Assembly: GCA_002709405.1 (NCBI GenBank)
Contig: PAQV01000058.1
Span: 1-49,299 of the forward strand
From: Paracoccaceae bacterium
GTDB taxonomy: Bacteria > Pseudomonadota > Alphaproteobacteria > Rhodobacterales > Rhodobacteraceae
Direction of reading: 5' to 3'
Length of the DNA stretch: 49,299 nucleotides
How positions within the stretch are numbered: position 1 is the stretch's first letter; the number at the start of each line of letters is the position of its first letter. A program made the position numbers and the translations under genes. Positions 26,293 through 34,605 of the stretch are shown one piece after another. A model generated the notes under the pieces. It made no database searches, was not told the origin of the DNA, and was given only the letters and a program-made list of their open reading frames with translations.

Positions 26293-26918
26293 TGAGCGAT
26301 ACCTTTACCGACATGGGTTACGGCGACACGCGGATCGGCTTTGGACGCCGGTGCGGGGTGGTCGTGGTGGATTTCCAGCGCAGCCTGACGGATCCCGCGT
26401 TCCCGATGGGGTCGTGCCAGGCGATTTCGGATGCGGTGGACCGCACGGCCGAGGTGCTGGCGGTGGCGCGGGCGCAAGGGTTGCCGGTGGCGACGTGCTA
26501 CACGGCCTATTCGTCGCCGCGCGACGCGCTGCGCTGGAAGATCGCGGACGTGGTGAACTGGATCCACGGGTCCGAAGGCTGCGAGCTTGAACCGCGGATC
26601 TACGACAAGGACTACGACACGGTCTTCGTGAAACGCGCGCCGTCGATCTTCTTTGAAACCGGCGTGAACGGGTTTTTCGTGCAAGAGGGCGTGGACACGG
26701 TGATCGTGACGGGCTGTGTGACCTCGGGATGCGTGCGGGCCTCGGTCATCGACGCGTTTTCCCACGGGTTCCGGGTGATGGTGCCAGAGGATTGCTGCGG
26801 CGATTACTCGGCCCAGGCCCATGCCAACAACCTGGCCGATATCGGGCGGCGGTATTGCGACGTGATGACGTCGGTCGAGGTGCTGGCGCACCTGCAGGCC
26901 AATGCGCGCGCCGCATGA
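26292..26918 (+). CDS. Isochorismatase-family hydrolase (N-carbamoylsarcosine amidase-like)
   Basis: A 208-residue cysteine hydrolase. The catalytic triad of the family is in place: D27 in VVVVDFQRSL, K114 in VFVKRAPSIFF and C147 in VTSGCVRASV, with the cis-peptide region VTGCVTSG. The closest functional relatives by pattern are N-carbamoylsarcosine amidohydrolase and maleamate amidohydrolase; RutB, which acts after RutA in uracil breakdown, is of the same superfamily. It likely hydrolyses an amide or ureido product in the pathway served by the importer. Its ATG shares one base with the permease stop (TGATG). Confidence 0.88.
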   Translation: MSDTFTDMGYGDTRIGFGRRCGVVVVDFQRSLTDPAFPMGSCQAISDAVDRTAEVLAVARAQGLPVATCYTAYSSPRDALRWKIADVVNWIHGSEGCELEPRIYDKDYDTVFVKRAPSIFFETGVNGFFVQEGVDTVIVTGCVTSGCVRASVIDAFSHGFRVMVPEDCCGDYSAQAHANNLADIGRRYCDVMTSVEVLAHLQANARAA

Positions 26919-26944
26919 GTGTGAACTGACTGAAGGACATCGAG

Positions 26945-27436
26945 ATGAGTTTCGAAGCGACAGGCGAAGGCGTCGATATCGGCGCGTTCTGGCGGACCCT
27001 GGGCGAGCGCCCGATCGGGGCGACGGTGGTGACGACGGACAGTGCCGAGGGGCCGATGGGGTTCCTGGGGCTGTCGGCGGCCCATGTGACGGCGAACCCG
27101 CCGACCATGCTGGTGTCGATCGACAAGAAGACCTCGGCCCTGGCGGGGGTTCTGGACAAGGAGCATTTCGCGGTGAACTTCCTGCCCGAGGGCTGTGCCG
27201 AGCTGGCCGGCATGTTCGGGGGCAAGGGCGAAAAGGTCTTTGAAGAGGGCAAGTGGGACACGCTGGCCTCGGGCGCGCCGGTCTACAAGGACGCGCTGGG
27301 CGTGTTCGACTGCAAGCTGGAAAAGGTGATCGAGCATGGCAATACCTCGATCATCCTGGGGACCGTCGTGGGGGTTCGGGCCGCCGGTGAAGGCGCGCCG
27401 CTGACGTTCTTCCGGGGCAAGTTCCTGAGCGATTGA
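26945..27436 (+). CDS. Flavin reductase family protein (RutF/HpaC-like)
   Basis: A 163-residue FMN-binding split-barrel protein of the flavin reductase family, which uses NAD(P)H to supply reduced FMN to a separate monooxygenase. Typical segments are TVVTTDSAEGPMGFLGLSAAHVTANPPTMLVSIDKKTS and HFAVNFLPEGCAELAGMFGGKGEKVF. It is the last gene of the importer operon, 26 bases after the hydrolase, with a strong terminator after it. The RutA-type monooxygenase that would use the reduced flavin is encoded on the other side of that terminator. Confidence 0.9.
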   Translation: MSFEATGEGVDIGAFWRTLGERPIGATVVTTDSAEGPMGFLGLSAAHVTANPPTMLVSIDKKTSALAGVLDKEHFAVNFLPEGCAELAGMFGGKGEKVFEEGKWDTLASGAPVYKDALGVFDCKLEKVIEHGNTSIILGTVVGVRAAGEGAPLTFFRGKFLSD

Positions 27437-27449
27437 TCGCCGTCTGACT

Positions 27450-27515
27450 GATTTTATGCGCCGCATAAAATCGACCCGGCCGTGGGATGAAAGCCACGGC
27501 CGGGTCGATTTTTTT
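27450..27515. terminator. Bidirectional terminator between flavin reductase and rutA
   Basis: A 15-bp perfect stem (27471-27485 with 27494-27508) closes an eight-base loop and is followed by seven T on the plus strand. A second hairpin, GATTTTATGC/GCATAAAATC (27450-27459, 27463-27472), abuts it and supplies T residues for minus-strand transcripts. The pair therefore can stop both convergent operons. Confidence 0.9.
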
Positions 27516-27531
27516 CTGCGAAAAAAATGGC

Positions 27532-28614
27532 TTACTCGGCCGCGATCTGGACGTCCGCGCGCGAGGCCATGAGCGGCTGGATCTTGGTGCCGAAATCTTC
27601 GATGCCGATGATGAAGTCGTCGAAGGTCATCATGATGCCCTTCACGCCGGGCACGGCGGCCGCTTCGTCCAGCATCTTGGCGACGCTTTCGTAGGACCCC
27701 ACCAGGGTGCCCATGTTGAAGTTCACCGCACCTTCGGGAACCGTCATCACCTTGGCCGTGCTGTCGTCTCCGGCGGCGGTGTCGGCCGCGCCCTGGACGC
27801 CCATGTAGGACAGCGCTTCCATGTCAGCCCCTTCACGGTAGCTGGTCCACTTGGCCTGGGCCTTTTCGTCTGTCTCGTCGGCGATGACCATGAACAGCAC
27901 GTAGGCGCCCACGTCGCGGCCGGTTTTCTCGGCCGCTTCGGCCAGGCGGCTGGCGACCGGGGCGAAGTCGGTGGGCTTGTTGATGCCCGAGCCCAGGACG
28001 AACGAGTAGTTGGCATAGTTCGACGAAAACGCCATGCCCTTGTCGGACTGGCCGGCGGCGACGATTTCGATCTCGCCCTTGGGGGCGGGGCTGAGCTTGC
28101 AATCGTCCATCTGGAAGTGCTCGCCCTTGAAATCGCTGGTGCCGGTTTCCCACAGCTCTTTCATGACCTGCACGTATTCGGACGCGTATTCATAGCGGTG
28201 GCCGAAGTACTCGTCGCCGGGCCAGACACCCATCTGGGTGTATTCGTTGGGCGCCCAGCCGGTCACGATGTTGACGCCGAAGCGGCCCGGGGCCACGTCC
28301 GAAATCGTCGAGGCCATGCGCGCGACGATCGCCGGCGGCAGGGTCAGGATGGCGGTCGAGGCAAAGAGCTTGATCTTGCTGGTCACGGCGGCCAGAGCCG
28401 ACATCAGCGTGAAGCTTTCCAGGTTGTGGTCCCAGAACTCGGTTTCGCCGCCGAAACCGCGCAGCTTGACCATCGAAAGCGCGAACTCCAGGCCGTATTT
28501 CTCGGCCGTCTGCACCACCTGCTTGTTCAGCTCGAACGTCGGCATGTACTGGGGCGAGGATTTCGAAATCAGCCAGCCGTTGTTCCCGATCGGGATGAAG
28601 ACTCCCATGTCCAT
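27532..28614 (-). CDS. rutA: RutA-type flavin-dependent pyrimidine monooxygenase
   Basis: A 360-residue LLM-class (bacterial luciferase-like) flavin monooxygenase closely resembling RutA, which uses reduced FMN and O2 to open the uracil ring at an amide bond. Nearly every RutA landmark is present: [115 protein letters not shown] and [13 protein letters not shown]. The start [10 protein letters not shown] follows AAAGGAGA. RutC, RutD, RutE and the RutG permease are not in this window. The true substrate could be a different heterocycle. Confidence 0.88.
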   Translation of the reverse strand: MDMGVFIPIGNNGWLISKSSPQYMPTFELNKQVVQTAEKYGLEFALSMVKLRGFGGETEFWDHNLESFTLMSALAAVTSKIKLFASTAILTLPPAIVARMASTISDVAPGRFGVNIVTGWAPNEYTQMGVWPGDEYFGHRYEYASEYVQVMKELWETGTSDFKGEHFQMDDCKLSPAPKGEIEIVAAGQSDKGMAFSSNYANYSFVLGSGINKPTDFAPVASRLAEAAEKTGRDVGAYVLFMVIADETDEKAQAKWTSYREGADMEALSYMGVQGAADTAAGDDSTAKVMTVPEGAVNFNMGTLVGSYESVAKMLDEAAAVPGVKGIMMTFDDFIIGIEDFGTKIQPLMASRADVQIAAE

Positions 28615-28764
28615 GAACGGATCTCCTTTTTTACATTGTCCGTACTCTGTCAAAGCCGGAGGCGAACCGCTAAGGAGATTTGTTGACAGCCAGAGATGAA
28701 AAAAACTGCACTCCCGGAGGTGCCCGGAAAACGGGCGGGCAGGGCAGGCAAGCCCGGGGGGCCG

Positions 28765-29508
28765 TCAGGTCGAGCTGAGCGTCGTCTGGTAGGAAAACGT
28801 GTCGCCCGGGTGATATTGCACGGCGTATTCCAGCAGCCGGCTGCCCGAGCCGTTGAACCGCCGGGTCATGCGCGCGCACAGATCGCCCGGTGCCCGGCCC
28901 AGGTAACTGGCGGCCAGTTCGGGCATGTGCAGAGCGCGCACTTCCTGCTGGATTTCCTCGACCCGGTCGCCGGTGTGATTTTCGACCAGTGTGAAAAGGG
29001 CCACCCGCAGCACGTCGATTTCGGCCACTACCGGTTTCAGGCGCGGGTCCAGGTAGACCTCGTTGAAGCAGAAGGGAATCGAATCGCCGCTCATGAAGCG
29101 CGGGCCGGCCATGTAGTACAGCTTGCGGCCGGGGCGTACGCCCATCTCGGCGGCCAGGCGGCCGCGCGCTTCGATCATGTCACGCTTTTCTATGTGCAAT
29201 TCGGTGGCGCTGGCAAAGTCGAACAGGTCGCCCCGGGTGTTGGCCGTGAAGCGTGTGCGCCAGTCGTCCTCGACCGCGGCCACCCGCGTGCCGACCCCCT
29301 TGCGCGCCTGCAGCAACCCACGCCGGCGCAGCACGGCAATGGCCTGGCGCACGGTATGCCGGGACACCTGTAACTCGGTTGCCAAGTCGGCCTCGGGCGG
29401 CAGAAGCGTGCCCACCGGGTAACTGCCGCTGGCAATCAGGCGCTGCAGATGGCGCGAGACCTGAAGGTAAAGCGGCGTGCCCTCTTCGAAGTGAACGTCT
29501 CCTTCCAC
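28765..29508 (-). CDS. GntR-family regulator with UTRA domain
   Basis: A 247-residue transcription factor of the HutC/FarR branch. The N-terminal winged helix-turn-helix contains GTPLYLQVSRHLQRLI, GTLLPPEADLATELQVSRHTVRQAIAVLRRRGLLQARKGVGTRV. The C-terminal UTRA ligand-binding domain covers about residues 95-245 and includes PFCFNEVYLDP and FSYQTTLSS. No ATG lies at the right place; I chose a GTG at 29508, which gives the usual family length. It is about 150 bases upstream of rutA on the same strand and is the only regulator in the 22-32 kb cluster, so it probably controls it in response to the imported compound. Confidence 0.88.
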   Translation of the reverse strand: MEGDVHFEEGTPLYLQVSRHLQRLIASGSYPVGTLLPPEADLATELQVSRHTVRQAIAVLRRRGLLQARKGVGTRVAAVEDDWRTRFTANTRGDLFDFASATELHIEKRDMIEARGRLAAEMGVRPGRKLYYMAGPRFMSGDSIPFCFNEVYLDPRLKPVVAEIDVLRVALFTLVENHTGDRVEEIQQEVRALHMPELAASYLGRAPGDLCARMTRRFNGSGSRLLEYAVQYHPGDTFSYQTTLSST

Positions 29509-30110
29509 GGGTCTTGTCCTCGTCTGTCTTCGCGTCTGTCTTCGCCGCGATGGGCCCTGGCCTGAGGGCCAGTCTAGGCCGGTGCGGCGGTCCCTGGCAA
29601 ATGGTCGTCCGGTCACGTTAGCCCAGGGTCGCCCCGGGCCGCACTGAGCTTTTCTCAGCCAGTGCGATACCGAAAGCCGCAGTATTCGCGTGCCGTGGGG
29701 TAAAGGTGTGGGGGATTTGACTGGGCGGCGGCCTGTCCGGACATTGTCGGGGCTTTCTTCGGGCGACAGGCCCGGTGCCGAAAAAAGCGGCGGGCGGGGT
29801 GGGGCGCGCCGGCAAACCCGCCTAATTCGCGCCCAATCCGGCCCGGGGGGCCGGGGAAGACGCGCGCGGGGCTTGCGCCCGGGCGCGCGGCCTGCCCGAA
29901 GGACGGGAAGCGGTGATCCCCGAAAGGGGGCCGACCCGGGACCCATCCCGGAGTGTGCCTTGGTGAAGATTTCTCTGCCAGACCTTGAGAAACTTGCGCT
30001 GCCCTCGGCGCGCCACACATGGTTCAATGGCACCGACCCGGATGCACCGCAGGCCCCCAGGGGCGACGTGAACAAAAGACCGGCCCGCCGGCTGGAGATT
30101 GGAAGAAAGC
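29509..30110 (+). promoter_or_regulatory. Long gene-free divergent region
   Basis: These 602 bases lie between the GntR regulator and the second flavin reductase gene. No reading frame here shows a recognisable protein pattern. Two perfect 12-base tandem copies of CGTCTGTCTTCG are at 29521-29544, just upstream of the regulator. Promoters for both directions and the regulator's own binding site are expected here, but I cannot pick them out. GGAAGAAAG at 30101-30109 is the ribosome binding site of the plus-strand gene. Confidence 0.4.
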
Positions 30111-30635
30111 ATGGCTGAAACGCTGACCCCGCCGACCGAAATCCCGATGCCCCCGCACGTGTCCGAAGACGATTTCAAATCGGGCATGGCGCGCCTGGCG
30201 GGCGCGGTGAACATCGTGACGACGGCCGGGCCCGAGGGCCGGGCCGGGTTCACGGCCTCGGCCGTCTGTTCGGTCACGGCCGAACCGCCGACGCTGCTGG
30301 TCTGCCTGAACCGCACCAGCTCGGCCGCGGCGGCCTTTGCCGAGGCGACGTCGCTGTGCGTCAACACGGTCGGCCCGAAGCACAAGGACCTGGCTATGCT
30401 GTTCGGGGGCAAGACCCCGATGGAAGACCGGTTTGCGGCGGCCGAATGGTCGGCCGGGGTGACTGGTGCGCCGATCCTGTCCGAGGCCGTGGTGTCCTTC
30501 GACTGCACCATCAAGGACCGGGCCATGGTCGGCAGCCACGACGTGATCTTCTGCGAGATCCACGGCATCGCCGGGGATGCCGAAGGGCCGGGCCTGGCCT
30601 ATTTCGCGCGCAAGTTCCACGAGCTGGAGGCCTGA
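30111..30635 (+). CDS. Flavin reductase family protein (second copy)
   Basis: A 174-residue FMN-binding split-barrel flavin reductase, RutF/HpaC-like. Conserved parts are FKSGMARLAGAVNIVTTAGPEGRAGFTASAVCSVTAEPPTLLVCLNRTSS, FGGKTPMEDRF, and the C-terminal GPGLAYFARKFHEL. It is a paralogue of the protein at 26945 but only moderately similar, so it is not a recent duplicate. The start MAETLTPP follows GGAAGAAAG. It heads a three-gene operon with the RibB-like and asparaginase-like genes, 2 bases and then a 4-base overlap apart. Confidence 0.9.
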   Translation: MAETLTPPTEIPMPPHVSEDDFKSGMARLAGAVNIVTTAGPEGRAGFTASAVCSVTAEPPTLLVCLNRTSSAAAAFAEATSLCVNTVGPKHKDLAMLFGGKTPMEDRFAAAEWSAGVTGAPILSEAVVSFDCTIKDRAMVGSHDVIFCEIHGIAGDAEGPGLAYFARKFHELEA

Positions 30636-30637
30636 GC

Positions 30638-31240
30638 ATGATGCATTCCGCTCCGACGCCCGATCCGCAATCGGCTGCCGATCCGCAGGTGATCGCGGCC
30701 GCGCGCTCTGTCGCCGAGGGCCGCCCGGTGCTGCTGCTTCAGGCCGAGAGCGGTGTGCTGACCATGGCCGGCCGGGCGGTGACGCCCGAATGGGTGAACT
30801 TCCTGGCCACCGAGGGCCGCGGGCTGGTGGGCATTGCCGTGACCGCGCGCCGGGCGGCCGAGCTGGGCCTGACCCTGCAGCCGCGCAAGGGGCGGCCGGA
30901 TGCGCCGCTTTACACCCAGTCGATCGAGGCGCGGGACGGGATTTCGACGGGCATCTCGGCGGCCGACCGGGCGCGCACGATCCTGGCGGCCGAACATGGC
31001 ACGGCCGATGACATCGTGACGCCGGGCCATGTCTTCCCGCAGATCGCCGACGAGGATGATGCCGCCGGGGCCGCCCTGCTGCTGCTGCGCCTGGGCGATG
31101 CCGGGCGGGTGGCCGTGCTGGGCACGATCCTGGACGCGGCCGGCCACACGGCCGACCGGGCGACGGCCATGGCCCTGGCCGAGGCCCACGGCCTGGCCGT
31201 TCTGGACCTGGCTGCGACCGCCGCGGAACACCGCGCATGA
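30638..31240 (+). CDS. Degenerate RibB-like (DHBP synthase fold) protein
   Basis: A 200-residue protein clearly related to 3,4-dihydroxy-2-butanone 4-phosphate synthase. GISTGISAADRARTI (101-115), VTPGHVFP (127-134), the N-terminal VTPEWVNFLATEGRGLV (48-64) and YTQSIEARD (92-100) all align with RibB. The catalytic parts are gone. The acidic DDEDRENEGDL loop is replaced by a shorter QAESGVL (35-41), the GGHTEA histidine/glutamate motif is AAGAAL, and the CEL glutamate is lost. It should therefore not make the RibB reaction. It is translated between a flavin reductase and an asparaginase-like enzyme and may bind a flavin- or sugar-like ligand or have a new activity. Its stop overlaps the next ATG (ATGA). 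Confidence 0.85.
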   Translation: MMHSAPTPDPQSAADPQVIAAARSVAEGRPVLLLQAESGVLTMAGRAVTPEWVNFLATEGRGLVGIAVTARRAAELGLTLQPRKGRPDAPLYTQSIEARDGISTGISAADRARTILAAEHGTADDIVTPGHVFPQIADEDDAAGAALLLLRLGDAGRVAVLGTILDAAGHTADRATAMALAEAHGLAVLDLAATAAEHRA

Positions 31241-32232
31241 GCCGGCCCAAGGTCGCGCTGATCGGCACCGGCGGGACGATTTCCTCGCTGGGGGCCGACG
31301 GGTTCGATTCGCAGGATTACGGACGCCACGGGCGCATGATGACTGGCGCCCAGGTCCTTGAAATGTTCCCCCGCCTGTCCGAACTGGCCGAGATCGTGCC
31401 GGTCGATTTCCCGCCCATCCCCAGCACGGCGATGGAATTCGGCCAGTGGAAGATGCTGGTGGAAAAGATCGACGACCTGGCTGCCGATCCCGAGATGGCC
31501 GGGGTGGTCATCCTGCATGGCACCGCCTCGATGGAGGAAACGGCCTATGCGCTGACCCTGTCGGTCAAGTCGGACCTGCCGGTGGTGATCACGGGGGCGC
31601 AACGCCCGGCCTCGGCCATTTCCACCGATGCCGAGGCCAACATGATCGCCTCGATCCGCACGGTGTTGTCGCCCGAGGCCCGGGGCCTGGGCGTGCTGGT
31701 GTGCCTGAACGAGGAAATCCAGGCCGCGCGCGAGGTCACCAAGACTTCAGTCTGGCGGCTGCAGACCTTCCGCACGCCCGATTTCGGAGCCCTGGGTCAT
31801 GCCGACGTGCACGGCGTGGCGGTCTACCGTCACCCGGTGCGCCGCCACACGACGGCCACCGAGTTCGACATCCGGTCGCTGGAGGCCCTGCCGCGGGTCG
31901 ACATTTCCTATTGCTACGCCGGTGTCGACGGCGCGGCGGTGCGCGCCTTCGTGGCGGCGGGGGCCAAGGGCATCGTGTCGGCCGGTTTCGCGCCGGGCAT
32001 GACGGCTCCTCTGGAACACGCGGCCCTGGCCGAGGCAGTATCGTCCGGCGTCACGGTGATCCAGTCCACCCGGGCCGGATCGGGCCGGGTCGCGAACCTG
32101 TCGGGCCTGCGCAACACGGGCATCCTGCCGGGAGACAACCTGAACCCCCAGAAGGCCCGGATCTTGCTGGCCTTCGCCCTGTCGGTCACCGAAGACCCGA
32201 CCGAGATCGCCCGCATCTTCGCAACCTACTGA
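31237..32232 (+). CDS. Asparaginase-like amidohydrolase with altered substrate site
   Basis: A 331-residue protein of the L-asparaginase I/II fold. The nucleophile loop is LIGTGGTISS (T14), the second catalytic threonine is T96 in HGTASMEETAY and the lysine is K169 in REVTKT. In true asparaginases the residue after the second threonine is aspartate (HGTDTMEET), which holds the substrate's alpha-amino group; here it is A97. The other parts, GAQRPASAISTDAEANM and STRAGSGRV, are normal. The enzyme most likely hydrolyses an amide without an alpha-amino group, within the pathway of this cluster. There is no signal peptide. Confidence 0.88.
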   Translation: MSRPKVALIGTGGTISSLGADGFDSQDYGRHGRMMTGAQVLEMFPRLSELAEIVPVDFPPIPSTAMEFGQWKMLVEKIDDLAADPEMAGVVILHGTASMEETAYALTLSVKSDLPVVITGAQRPASAISTDAEANMIASIRTVLSPEARGLGVLVCLNEEIQAAREVTKTSVWRLQTFRTPDFGALGHADVHGVAVYRHPVRRHTTATEFDIRSLEALPRVDISYCYAGVDGAAVRAFVAAGAKGIVSAGFAPGMTAPLEHAALAEAVSSGVTVIQSTRAGSGRVANLSGLRNTGILPGDNLNPQKARILLAFALSVTEDPTEIARIFATY

Positions 32233-32372
32233 TGCGGCCAGGCGGCTGGGCTTCATGGTCGAAGCCCAGCCCCGAAAACCCTACCCCGAAAACAAAATCG
32301 GGCCCCGAAAACCCGGCCCGACCGTGTCGTTTGGGCTTGTCTCCGATGGATCAAGCCAATAGACAGACCGAC

Positions 32373-32462
32373 GGAGACGTGGCCGAGTGGTCGAAGGCGC
32401 TCCCCTGCTAAGGGAGTAGGCGGGAAACCGTCTCGAGGGTTCGAATCCCTTCGTCTCCGCCA
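32373..32462 (+). tRNA. tRNA-Ser (anticodon GCU)
   Basis: A 90-base type II tRNA with its CCA encoded. The acceptor stem GGAGACG (32373-32379) pairs with CGTCTCC (32452-32458) and G is the discriminator. The D-arm has GGCCGAGTGG, the anticodon loop in CCCCTGCTAAGGG reads GCT, a long variable arm follows, and the T-arm contains GGGTTCGAATCCC. Its 3' end is the probable integration site of the element that begins 100 bases later. Confidence 0.97.
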
Positions 32463-32564
32463 TTCACGCAAGTTAACGCGTTGTTTTTAAGCGGAAATGC
32501 TGGATTTCAGATTTCGCGTTCCCACATCCGTTCCCACATGTGATGTTTCTTTGGTTCGTGTGGA

Positions 32565-33602
32565 TCAATCGTCCAAGACGTCTTCGCCTGACTCGCCCGT
32601 GATCAGCGCGCGCTGGCGTTCGCGGCTGATCTGACCATAGCTGCGCAGTGTCGTCAGCACATCGGTATGGCCAAGGTTCTGGGCCATGGCGACGAGTTCC
32701 GGCACAGTGCAGTCTTTCGTCGCGCGGCGGGCGAGCATGTGACGGAAGGCGTGCGGGCCGAAGCTGTCGAGTTTGGCGGCTTGGAATGCACCGTTGACGA
32801 TCTTGCGGACCGGTTCGGTGCTTTTCCACGGTCGCCGGTCAAATCCTTCGACGGCAAAGCCGGTGTTGGATTGCGGAGCAATGGCGGTAGCCGGAAAGAG
32901 CGGATCGTCAGGGCCATACAGAGCCTCTTCGTCCAGATAGGTGATCCACGCGCGCAGGGATGCTTCGGCGTCGGGGAAGCCCTGGGCAAAGAACGTGTCG
33001 ATACGCTTGCCAAACTTTGTCGCCACTTCGCGCGGGTTCTGCGTCACGGACTTCTCGTCCAGATCGACGTGCCGGATGCGTAGCGAAATCAACGCGCCCA
33101 CGCGGATGCCCGTGAGACAGAGCAGGGCGAAGACGGCCTTATCGCGCATCTCGCGCGGAGTGGTCGCAGGCATCATCTCGAAGGCACGCTTCGCCTGCTT
33201 GACGCTGGGCGCTGGGCGGGGAGGGGCGGCGCGGGCTTCGGCCTCGTCGCGGCGCGACAAGTTGAAGTAATCCGCATCCGACGTCCTGATCCGGCTGCGG
33301 AATCCGTCTTGCTGAGATAGCCACAGCGTGAACTCGCGCAGCGTCGCCATGATGGCGCGTGCAGTGGACTTGCTCAATGGCTTGCCCGTGGACCCCTTTG
33401 CCTTCTCCAGATGAGCGCGGAACTCCATCGCCCATTGGATATGGAACTTCTCGAAATCCTGACGCCCGTTCCAGACGTCGAACCTCTCCAGCGCGGCCAA
33501 CTCGCGGTCCAGCGTTTTGTCAGAAAGCTGGCGGGCATACTTGCGGTAGTCCACAAAGCGGCGTTTCAGGCGCTCGTTTTTCTCGTTCGGTTGCTTGGAC
33601 AT
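32565..33602 (-). CDS. Tyrosine recombinase (island integrase)
   Basis: A 345-residue phage-type integrase. The catalytic residues are visible: Arg in LTGIRVGALISL, Lys in ATKFGKRIDTF, His-x-x-Arg in GPHAFRHMLARR, His in NLGHTDVL and the nucleophile Tyr in TTLRSYGQI. The N-terminal 130 residues form the core-binding/SAM-like domain. The gene points at the tRNA-Ser 3' end, 102 bases away, which is the standard layout of an element integrated in a tRNA gene. It appears intact. Confidence 0.93.
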   Translation of the reverse strand: MSKQPNEKNERLKRRFVDYRKYARQLSDKTLDRELAALERFDVWNGRQDFEKFHIQWAMEFRAHLEKAKGSTGKPLSKSTARAIMATLREFTLWLSQQDGFRSRIRTSDADYFNLSRRDEAEARAAPPRPAPSVKQAKRAFEMMPATTPREMRDKAVFALLCLTGIRVGALISLRIRHVDLDEKSVTQNPREVATKFGKRIDTFFAQGFPDAEASLRAWITYLDEEALYGPDDPLFPATAIAPQSNTGFAVEGFDRRPWKSTEPVRKIVNGAFQAAKLDSFGPHAFRHMLARRATKDCTVPELVAMAQNLGHTDVLTTLRSYGQISRERQRALITGESGEDVLDD

Positions 33603-33887
33603 TTTGGCCTTCTTTCAGGCTGGCGATTGGGAGGGTCGGTTCACGCTTTACTCGAGAGCAGAGCCGCACCCCGGTTTCCGGGAGAGGATATTTCGCACGC
33701 ACGGGCGGGACGGTTTCTCGAACCGACAGCTTCCAAGTTTCGGCCTCCCCCCTTGCCCTTGGGGCGAGTTCGCGACGATTGCCGGGGCTTCCGGTACTGC
33801 GGCTAGAAGGGGGTATTTTCGACGGGTCTTTCGGTTTGCCTTGAAGTGGAAAAACACGGGGGGCACTGTCCACCACTTTAATGTTCG

Positions 33888-34301
33888 CTAATGCCGTGTG
33901 ATTTTGAGGTCGAGGGTCCGCGCGATTTCCGGGATGCGCGCTTCGACAACGGGCTTGGACACGACCGTCCCGCAGGCCTCGCATAGAGCCGTCAGCTTGG
34001 CCCGGCCCCCGATCACGTCGCAATCAGCCATGTCTTCTGCCGCCCGTCGCTCCCGCCGGCAACAGACGCAATAGAACGTGTCGATCCGGGTTTTGACCGC
34101 GCGCTTGGAGCGCTGCGATTTGATGTGGTCGCGCAGATCATCGCCCCGGATCAGGGCGGGCCGCGTGCCGTCCATGACACGCAACCCGTCCGATGCCCAA
34201 TTTCGAACGGTGCGGGAAGAGACGCCGGAAACCTCCGCCGCCTCTTCGATGGTGTAGCAGCGAAACGACTTGATCCCGCTCAGGCGCGCTTGCTTCGGCA
34301 T
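33888..34301 (-). CDS. HTH protein with C-terminal zinc-ribbon-like cysteines
   Basis: A 137-residue small DNA-binding protein. Residues 14-60 form a MerR-like helix-turn-helix (YTIEEAAEVSGVSSRTVRNWASDGLRVMDG). A four-cysteine set, YCVCCRRER and LCEACGTV, lies in the C-terminal half and probably binds zinc. Proteins of this kind occur in roseobacter mobile elements; the exact role is unknown. It is 7 bases downstream of the excisionase-like gene and on the same strand as the integrase. The 285 bases between it and the integrase contain no recognisable gene. Confidence 0.75.
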   Translation of the reverse strand: MPKQARLSGIKSFRCYTIEEAAEVSGVSSRTVRNWASDGLRVMDGTRPALIRGDDLRDHIKSQRSKRAVKTRIDTFYCVCCRRERRAAEDMADCDVIGGRAKLTALCEACGTVVSKPVVEARIPEIARTLDLKITRH

Positions 34302-34308
34302 CTTAGCC

Positions 34309-34524
34309 TCACTCGCCCGCCGAAGTTTCGTTGTGTTTCAACCAGTCGCGCAACGCCTCCAGGGTAATAATGCGGCGTGTGCCGATTTTGACGCTTTTCA
34401 ACTCGCCCGAGGACAGGGCGGCGTAGAGCGTGGTGCGGCCGATGCTGCACAGACGCGCGGCCTCGTTGGGCGACACTGCAAGCACTTGCGGGATGTGGTT
34501 CAGAAATTCGGCTAGGTCCGTCAT
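34309..34524 (-). CDS. AlpA/excisionase-like HTH protein
   Basis: A 71-residue helix-turn-helix protein of the AlpA/excisionase type: VSPNEAARLCSIGRTTLYAALSSGELKSVKIGTRRIITLEALRDWL. Such proteins direct excision or regulate the integrase of integrated elements. The start MTDLAEFLNHI follows AAAGGAG at a good distance. It lies between the cargo gene at 34606 and the zinc HTH gene. Confidence 0.8.
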   Translation of the reverse strand: MTDLAEFLNHIPQVLAVSPNEAARLCSIGRTTLYAALSSGELKSVKIGTRRIITLEALRDWLKHNETSAGE

Positions 34525-34605
34525 GGCCCATACTCCTTTGTTTGGGTACAGGCGGACGATGGAGGGCAGGATATGGTTCAAAACAGATGCGAGGTTTTGA
34601 ACCAG

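Noticed and set aside
29521-29544. Two tandem 12-base repeats CGTCTGTCTTCG as a regulator site
   Set aside because: They are directly repeated and adjacent, unlike the inverted repeats bound by GntR/UTRA proteins, and may be simple slippage. Noted only in the region entry.
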